Below, piece after piece: positions 6,841-10,665 of a stretch of DNA of 10,665 nucleotides. The stretch comes from an uncultured bacterium. Lineage in GTDB: Bacteria > Actinomycetota > Coriobacteriia > Coriobacteriales > Coriobacteriaceae. The stretch's first letter is position 1; the number at the start of each line of letters is the position of its first letter. Where the stretch lies: contig CAJMRZ010000035.1 in the NCBI GenBank assembly GCA_905215945.1, positions 1 through 10,665 on the forward strand, given 5' to 3'. Below the pieces are notes generated by a model. It was not told where the DNA came from. It saw only the letters and a list, made by a program, of their open reading frames with translations, and searched no databases. The position numbers were made by a program, and so were the translations under genes.

Positions 6841-6970
6841 AGGGGACATCATCACGACGCCTTCATTTTGGGGTTTATCTCGCAGGCTAGTAGGTATATC
6901 ATAACGACGTTTGTTTATATTGCCCGAGCATCTGCGCTGGGCTTTAGGTCGAAACCGATAGGAGACACGT

Positions 6971-7777
6971 ATGTCCGGACACTCTAAGTGGGCCACAACC
7001 AAGCATCGTAAGGGCGCGCAGGACGCCAAGCGTTCCGCCCTCTTCTCCAAGCTCAGCCGCAACATCACTGTTGCTGCCCGTCTCGGCGGTGACCCGCTGC
7101 CCGAGAACAACGCCAGCCTCGCCGCTGCCGTTGCCAAGGCCAAGGCTCAGTCCATGCCTAAGGACAAGATCAAGTCCGCTATCGACAAGGCTTTTGGTTC
7201 GGGTGCTGACGCTGCCGTCTACGAGAACATCGTGTACGAGGGCTACGGTCCCGCCGGTGTCGCCGTCTACGTCGACTGCCTGACCGACAACCGCAACCGT
7301 ACCGCCGCTGATGTCCGTTCTGCCTTCTCCCACGCTGGTGGTAACCTGGGTACCTCCGGCTCCGTCGCCTTCCAGTTTGAGCGCAAGGGCCAGATCGTCG
7401 TCGCCAAGGAGATCCTGGACGAGAACGCCAAGAAGGAGACCATGATCGCCAACGGTGCTGCCGGTGACGAGGATGAGTTCATGATGGCCATCGCCGAGGC
7501 CGGTGGCGAGGACTACGAGGATGCCGGCGAGGAGTGGATCGTCTGGACTGCTGCGAACGACGTCATGGCTGTCTCCAAGGCGCTCGAGGAGCAGGGCGTC
7601 CAGGTCAAGGGTTCCGAGACCACCATGGTCCCGACCACCCCGACCGAGGTCTCTGGTACCGACGCCAAGAAGGTCCAGCGCCTCATCGACCGTCTTGAGG
7701 AGCTCGACGACGTCCAGGACGTCTACAGCACCATGGACATGACCGACGAGGTCATCGCTGCCCTTGAGGAGGAGTAG
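6971..7777 (+). CDS. yebC: YebC/PmpR family protein
   Basis: The YebC family was first described as DNA-binding regulators (PmpR) and more recently some members were linked to translation through difficult motifs such as polyproline; which applies here cannot be told. The 268 residues start with the family hallmark GHSKWATTKHRKG (3-15) and include MPKDKIKSAIDKA (62-74), GYGPAGVA (91-98), DNRNRTAADVRSAF (106-119), GGNLGTSGSVAF (123-134) and a C-terminal LIDRLEELDDVQDVY (238-252). It is about 20 residues longer than typical members (near 240-250), mainly from a charged stretch around residues 146-165. The ATG at 6971 follows AGGAG (6960-6964) with a 6-base gap. Codons differ from neighbours: GCC, GCT, GTC and CGT dominate and GCG or GTG are rare, suggesting high expression. 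The 130 bases upstream hold AT-rich stretches (TATATC near 6895, TATATT at 6916) but no clear -35. ruvC, a common neighbour elsewhere, is absent. Confidence 0.96.
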   Translation: MSGHSKWATTKHRKGAQDAKRSALFSKLSRNITVAARLGGDPLPENNASLAAAVAKAKAQSMPKDKIKSAIDKAFGSGADAAVYENIVYEGYGPAGVAVYVDCLTDNRNRTAADVRSAFSHAGGNLGTSGSVAFQFERKGQIVVAKEILDENAKKETMIANGAAGDEDEFMMAIAEAGGEDYEDAGEEWIVWTAANDVMAVSKALEEQGVQVKGSETTMVPTTPTEVSGTDAKKVQRLIDRLEELDDVQDVYSTMDMTDEVIAALEEE

Positions 7778-7782
7778 CGCCA

Positions 7783-7800
7783 GCACGGATTGAGCCGTGC
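7783..7800 (+). other. Short hairpin after yebC
   Basis: GCACGG (7783-7788) and CCGTGC (7795-7800) pair around the hexaloop ATTGAG, five bases past the yebC stop. No T-run follows. It may stabilise the mRNA end ahead of the stronger terminator at 7847. Confidence 0.4.
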
Positions 7801-7846
7801 ATATCTGGGCATAATGAAGCGAGCATGCAAGCCTCGTGGAATAGAT

Positions 7847-7888
7847 GAGCCGGATCCGCGTGCGTAGAGCACCGGACCCGGCTCTTTT
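7847..7888 (+). terminator. Intrinsic terminator of yebC
   Basis: GAGCCGG at 7847-7853 pairs with CCGGCTC at 7878-7884. Inner bases extend the stem nearly to the loop at 7864-7868, with one A-C mismatch and one bulged C. TTTT (7885-7888) follows. It is the clearest terminator in the window. Confidence 0.75.
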
Positions 7889-7893
7889 ATAAT
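7888..7893 (+). promoter_or_regulatory. Consensus -10 box for the amaP operon
   Basis: TATAAT is a perfect -10 hexamer, 51 bases before the amaP start. Its first base is the last T of the preceding terminator's T-run. No recognisable -35 lies 16-18 bases upstream, where the terminator stem occupies the DNA. Confidence 0.45.
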
Positions 7894-7943
7894 GATGCGA
7901 ACCGTTCTGCATTTCGAGAGCCGAGATTTGAAGGGAGCGCCGC

Positions 7944-8489
7944 GTGCGCGTACTCAAACGAGCCCTAGCGATCGTGTATCTTGCCGCCACCATCGTGGCA
8001 CTGGGTACGCTTGTCTGCCAGTTTTGGGGGCCGTATACGTATCGCTTTATGCTGCTGATGCGCGACCCCATGCCGCGCATCGTCGTGACGGCGTGCGCCG
8101 GCGTCGTGGCGATCGGCGTACTGCTGAGCTTTTTCCGCCTGATGTTCGCCCGTCGCGAACCGTCCTGCGTGCATCCGGCGGGGGAGCGCAATATCGAGGT
8201 TACCCTTGCGGCGCTTTCTTCGTGCGCCAGGGTTGCTGCCGAGCGCGACGACCGCGTGATGGTCGAGCATGTCGAGGCTCGCGTCCAAGGCCCCGACGAT
8301 TCGCACGTCCGTTTTAAGGTCGAGGCTATCGCGCTTGACGATAAGGACGTGGCATCTCTGGCTACCGCGATGCAGCAGCGCATCGAAGAAGCCTGCGATA
8401 CCATGCTCGGCGCGCCGGGTACGACCGCGCGCGTCCGTTTTTTGCCGTCCAAGACTACCGTCCAGACCGTGGAGGTTTCCGGTGAGTGA
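7944..8489 (+). CDS. amaP: Alkaline shock response membrane anchor protein AmaP
   Basis: AmaP-type proteins anchor the soluble Asp23 protein at the cytoplasmic membrane in staphylococci; the same role is inferred here from order and architecture. The 181-residue protein has two membrane segments (about 6-27 and 46-68) followed by a cytosolic domain of about 110 residues. That domain has Asp23-like alternation: ERNIEVTLAALSSCARVAAE (81-100), then HVRFKVEAIALDD (121-133) and a final RVRFLPSKTTVQTVEVS. Start is GTG at 7944, with AAGGGAG (7931-7937) and a 6-base gap. Its stop codon at 8487-8489 overlaps the start of the next gene by eight bases, pointing to coupled translation. Sequence similarity to characterised AmaP is modest, so the call leans on synteny. 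Confidence 0.85.
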   Translation: MRVLKRALAIVYLAATIVALGTLVCQFWGPYTYRFMLLMRDPMPRIVVTACAGVVAIGVLLSFFRLMFARREPSCVHPAGERNIEVTLAALSSCARVAAERDDRVMVEHVEARVQGPDDSHVRFKVEAIALDDKDVASLATAMQQRIEEACDTMLGAPGTTARVRFLPSKTTVQTVEVSGE

Positions 8490-8859
8490 TACCAATCAAG
8501 ATAAGACCGCTCGTACGCCGCGCCTGACGATTGACCAGAGCGCCACGTCGGCGAGCGAACCTGTTGATTCCAAAGCAGAGGCAACCGAGTTACAAGACGC
8601 GGCAGCCGCGGATTTTGACGAGGCTATGGGTCTCATCAAGGGTACGGGCGCTGCCATCTGGAGCTATGCTGTGCGTCATCCCAACACCACGCTCGGCGCC
8701 GTCGCCGGCTTTATCCTCGCCGTGTTGGTGCTCACGTTGGGCCTGTGGGACACGCTCGTCATTGCATTCTTCGTGCTGATCGGCGCTGTGATCGGCCAAA
8801 TTCGCGACGGCGAGAACGGGATCGTCAACTTCTTCGGCCGTCTGTTTAGCGGCCGCTAA
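8482..8859 (+). CDS. DUF2273 small membrane protein
   Basis: DUF2273 proteins are small two-helix membrane proteins that recur beside amaP and asp23; their biochemical role is unknown. The 125 residues comprise a hydrophilic N-terminal extension of about 55 residues, rich in Ala, Ser, Thr and acidic residues, then the family core: SYAVRHPNTTLGAVAGFILA (61-80), LVLTLGLWDTLVIAFFVLIG (82-101) and GAVIGQIRDGENG (101-113). The extension is unusual, since typical members are about 60-80 residues. Start is GTG at 8482, inside the amaP stop region, with GGAGG at 8471-8475 and a 6-base gap. The overlap GTGAGTGA suggests translational coupling. Confidence 0.88.
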   Translation: MSDTNQDKTARTPRLTIDQSATSASEPVDSKAEATELQDAAAADFDEAMGLIKGTGAAIWSYAVRHPNTTLGAVAGFILAVLVLTLGLWDTLVIAFFVLIGAVIGQIRDGENGIVNFFGRLFSGR

Positions 8860-8903
8860 TATGTATTCGACTGTCGCATCCGCGGCAGGCATAAGGAGGA
8901 ACC

Positions 8904-9419
8904 ATGGCTTTTAACACGAAGGTCGATGTGACCGATACCGAGCTCGAGGAGAACGAAGCGGTCGTCGCCGAAGCCGAGGACGTGACGCTCGAGGACGAGG
9001 CTCTTGTCGAGGCCGAGTCCGATGAGGATGAGGACGACGAGGAAGCGGATGAGTCCGAGGACTCGCTGACCTATTCCAACGGCGTGATCGAGAAGATCGT
9101 TGCCATGGCCACCCGCGAGGTTCCGCACGTTCTGGGCATGAAGGGTAACCTCATGCACTTTGTGCAGGAGCAGTTTGGTGCCGAGAATCTGACCAAGGGC
9201 GTGACGGTCGAGGTCACCGACGATAATCGCGTGGTCGTCAACATTTCCGTCATCATCGAGTACGGCGCCTATGCGCCCGCGATCTTCGACGATGTCAAGG
9301 CACGTGTCACCGAGCGCCTTGCCGCGATGACCGGCCTTGAGGTGGCGGGCGTCAACCTGCGCATCGAGGACGTCATCACCCCCGAGGAGTACGAGCACCG
9401 CCCCAGCCAGCACGAATAA
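8904..9419 (+). CDS. Asp23/Gls24 family envelope stress response protein
   Basis: Asp23/Gls24 proteins are abundant cytosolic proteins that gather beneath the membrane and affect cell-envelope stress tolerance; binding through AmaP is known in Staphylococcus and inferred here. The domain covers about residues 55-160: LTYSNGVIEKIVAMATREVPHVLG is the typical start, then GVTVEVTDDNRVVVNISVIIEYG (99-121) and a final GVNLRIEDVITPEE (149-162). Residues 11-53 are extremely acidic, 25 Asp or Glu in 43 positions, and no Lys or Arg occurs between residues 7 and 63. ATG at 8904 follows AAGGAGG (8893-8899) with a 4-base gap, a strong site for an abundant product. It lies 44 bases after DUF2273, probably in the same transcript, and a large inverted repeat begins five bases after its stop. 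Confidence 0.93.
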   Translation: MAFNTKVDVTDTELEENEAVVAEAEDVTLEDEALVEAESDEDEDDEEADESEDSLTYSNGVIEKIVAMATREVPHVLGMKGNLMHFVQEQFGAENLTKGVTVEVTDDNRVVVNISVIIEYGAYAPAIFDDVKARVTERLAAMTGLEVAGVNLRIEDVITPEEYEHRPSQHE

Positions 9420-9423
9420 CCTT

Positions 9424-9493
9424 CCAAAAAGGGACAGGTTTGTTTTGGCAGGTTTAGCGTTTTACCTACCAAAATAAACCTGTCCCTTTTTGG
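9424..9493. repeat. Dispersed intergenic hairpin element, copy 2 (long inverted repeat)
   Basis: Arms 9424-9448 (CCAAAAAGGGACAGG...) and 9469-9493 (CCAAAATAAACCTGTCCC...) are reverse complements at 24 of 25 positions, around a 20-base loop. The right arm is identical to 4572-4596, and TTTTGGCAGGTTT at 9443-9455 matches 4591-4603. With TTTTT near the end of the right arm it may also terminate asp23 transcription. It looks like two head-to-head copies of the unit seen once at 4565-4603. No coding sequence is inside. Confidence 0.75.
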
Positions 9494-9515
9494 TCGGTTT
9501 CGGGGTGACAAGGGC

Positions 9516-9544
9516 TTGCACTTTAGCGTGCGACAGCGGATAAT
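9516..9544 (+). promoter_or_regulatory. Possible promoter of the DAHP synthase gene
   Basis: TTGCAC (9516-9521) and GATAAT (9539-9544) are separated by exactly 17 bases; the -10 matches five of six consensus positions and the -35 three. A small inverted repeat, TTGCAC with GTGCGA (9528-9533), lies on the -35 and spacer and might be an operator. The leader would be about 47 bases, too short for a T-box. Confidence 0.45.
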
Positions 9545-9598
9545 GCCGAACACTCGACAATACGCTTATTGCTCTTTCTATAGATTGAGGAGGCCCCT

Positions 9599-10630
9599 AT
9601 GGCCATGGAATTCAAACGCAGGCTGCCGATCCCCATGGAGATCCGCGAGGAAATGCCGCTTTCTGCCGAGCTTACCGCCAAAAAGCAGGCATTTGACGCC
9701 GAGGTCGCCAAAGTCTTTACCGGCGAGGACGCACGCAAGGTGCTCATCATCGGCCCGTGCTCTGCCGACCGCGAGGATTCGGTGCTTGAGTACATGAACC
9801 GACTGGCCAAGACCGCCGAGGAGGTCAAGGACAAGCTCATCATCATTCCGCGCGTCTACACCAATAAGCCGCGCACCAAGGGCACCGGCTACAAGGGTCT
9901 TCTGCACAACCCCAACCCCGAGGCTCCCGACGACCTGCTCGAGGGCGTCAAGGCCATCCGCCACATGCACCTGCGCGTCATCGAGGAGACTGGCTTCTTT
10001 ACCGCCGACGAGATGCTCTACCCGTCCAACTACCAATACCTCGTTGACCTGCTGAGCTATGTTGCCGTGGGCGCACGCTCGGTCGAGAACCAAGAGCATC
10101 GCCTGGTGTCGAGCGGCATTTCGGTACCCGTCGGCATGAAGAATCCCACTGCCGGCTCTACCACCGTTATGCTCAACTCCATTTACGCCGCCCAGGCGCA
10201 CCAGAGCTTCATCTTCCGCAACTGGGAGGTCGAGTGCGACGGCAATCCGCTCGCACACGCCGTTATGCGTGGCTACATCGGTCTCGATGGGCGCACCTAC
10301 CCCAACTACCACTACGAACACCTGGAACGCTTGGCCGAACGCTATACCGAGCATGCCGGCTATGCCAATCCGGCAGCGGTCATCGACTGCAACCATGACA
10401 ACTCGGGCAAGCGTCCGCTGGAGCAGTATCGCATTTGCAAGGAGGTGCTCGACAGCTGCCGCCGCAACGAATCCATCTCCAAGCTGGTCAAGGGCTTTAT
10501 GATCGAGTCCTACCTGGAGGACGGCAACCAGCCGGTCGACGGCGGCGTCTTTGGCAAGTCGATCACCGACCCGTGCCTGGGCTGGGAAAAGACCGACTAC
10601 CTCATCCACGAGATCGCGGAACGTATTTAG
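9599..10630 (+). CDS. Class I DAHP synthase (3-deoxy-7-phosphoheptulonate synthase)
   Basis: It condenses phosphoenolpyruvate with erythrose 4-phosphate to DAHP, the first step of the shikimate pathway, in the cytosol. At 343 residues it matches the AroF/AroG/AroH class. Motifs are IIGPCSADRED (50-60, metal ligand Cys54), KPRTKGTGYKGLLHNP (90-105, substrate Arg92 and Lys99), GARSVENQEHR (158-168), PVGMKNPTAG (177-186), DCNHDNSGK (263-271, metal ligand His266), MIESYLEDGNQ (301-311, Glu303) and GKSITDPCLGWE (319-330, Asp324). All four expected metal ligands are present. The N-terminal part (1-45) is short and no ACT or chorismate mutase domain is fused; feedback specificity cannot be read by eye. 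ATG at 9599 follows AGGAGG (9588-9593) with a 5-base gap; a second in-frame ATG at 9605 is less well spaced. No other aro genes are in the window. Confidence 0.96.
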   Translation: MAMEFKRRLPIPMEIREEMPLSAELTAKKQAFDAEVAKVFTGEDARKVLIIGPCSADREDSVLEYMNRLAKTAEEVKDKLIIIPRVYTNKPRTKGTGYKGLLHNPNPEAPDDLLEGVKAIRHMHLRVIEETGFFTADEMLYPSNYQYLVDLLSYVAVGARSVENQEHRLVSSGISVPVGMKNPTAGSTTVMLNSIYAAQAHQSFIFRNWEVECDGNPLAHAVMRGYIGLDGRTYPNYHYEHLERLAERYTEHAGYANPAAVIDCNHDNSGKRPLEQYRICKEVLDSCRRNESISKLVKGFMIESYLEDGNQPVDGGVFGKSITDPCLGWEKTDYLIHEIAERI

Positions 10631-10631
10631 C

Positions 10632-10655
10632 TACGCGGTTTTACCAAACCGCGTA
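10632..10655. terminator. Perfect hairpin after the DAHP synthase gene
   Basis: TACGCGGTTT (10632-10641) and AAACCGCGTA (10646-10655) form a perfect 10-bp stem with a TACC tetraloop, two bases after the stop. The position and compact stem suggest a terminator, but no T-run follows before the window ends. Confidence 0.55.
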
Positions 10656-10665
10656 ACGGCTCCCC

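Noticed and set aside
6944..8584. Minus-strand open frame of 546 codons spanning yebC and amaP
   Set aside because: It runs antisense to two well-supported genes and a terminator, and its product has the composition of a frame shadow in GC-rich DNA.
9494..9598. T-box or peptide leader upstream of DAHP synthase
   Set aside because: The leader after the likely promoter is only about 50 bases, with no T-box sequence and no small frame rich in Trp, Tyr or Phe codons.
9578..10609. Minus-strand open frame of 343 codons opposite DAHP synthase
   Set aside because: The plus-strand frame carries all catalytic motifs of class I DAHP synthase; the antisense frame exists because of GC-rich third positions.
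1..10665. CRISPR arrays, tRNA/rRNA genes, transposases, toxin-antitoxin pairs or defence systems
   Set aside because: No regularly spaced direct repeats, cloverleaf-like segments or relevant protein motifs were seen on either strand.

Overview
The window looks like chromosomal DNA from a GC-rich Gram-positive anaerobe, most probably a Coriobacteriia member close to Collinsella. This is inferred from three things: GC-rich codon use with strong AAGGAG-type ribosome sites and several GTG starts; a gene set that mixes actinobacterial and firmicute-like families (Asp23/AmaP, type III pantothenate kinase, dCMP deaminase); and intergenic hairpins built around AAACCTGTCCC, which I associate with Collinsella. 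No RNA gene, CRISPR array, transposase, phage gene or replication origin is visible.

Layout. Positions 1-1467 (minus strand) hold most of an OPT-family oligopeptide transporter, cut by the window's left edge. A 192-base divergent intergenic region carries two inverted repeats and a -10-like box for each direction. On the plus strand follow: a frameshifted coaX (type III pantothenate kinase, 1660-2498); a dCMP deaminase-family protein (2582-3106); a 92-residue NifU-C/Nfu-type Fe-S protein (3279-3557) preceded by a perfect 16-bp palindrome; lgt, prolipoprotein diacylglyceryl transferase (3667-4488); a 727-residue polytopic membrane protein resembling DUF6020 (4623-6806); yebC (6971-7777); an overlapping or tightly spaced set amaP, DUF2273, asp23 (7944-9419); and a class I DAHP synthase (9599-10630).

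How the genes fit together. Most are separate housekeeping genes with their own ribosome sites and hairpins between them. The one clear functional cassette is amaP-DUF2273-asp23: two membrane proteins and a soluble, very acidic Asp23/Gls24 protein, equivalent to the cell-envelope stress module of Staphylococcus and relatives. Lgt (lipoprotein maturation) and the large membrane protein also concern the envelope but do not look co-regulated. CoaX and DAHP synthase belong to CoA and aromatic biosynthesis.

The points most worth a second look are the coaX frameshift and a family of intergenic stem-loops directly after stop codons (4487-4603, 6808-6840, 9424-9493). Two of these share an identical 25-base segment, and one lies immediately upstream of the ribosome site of the next gene. 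I see no convincing new multi-gene system; the large membrane protein is the least characterised gene here.
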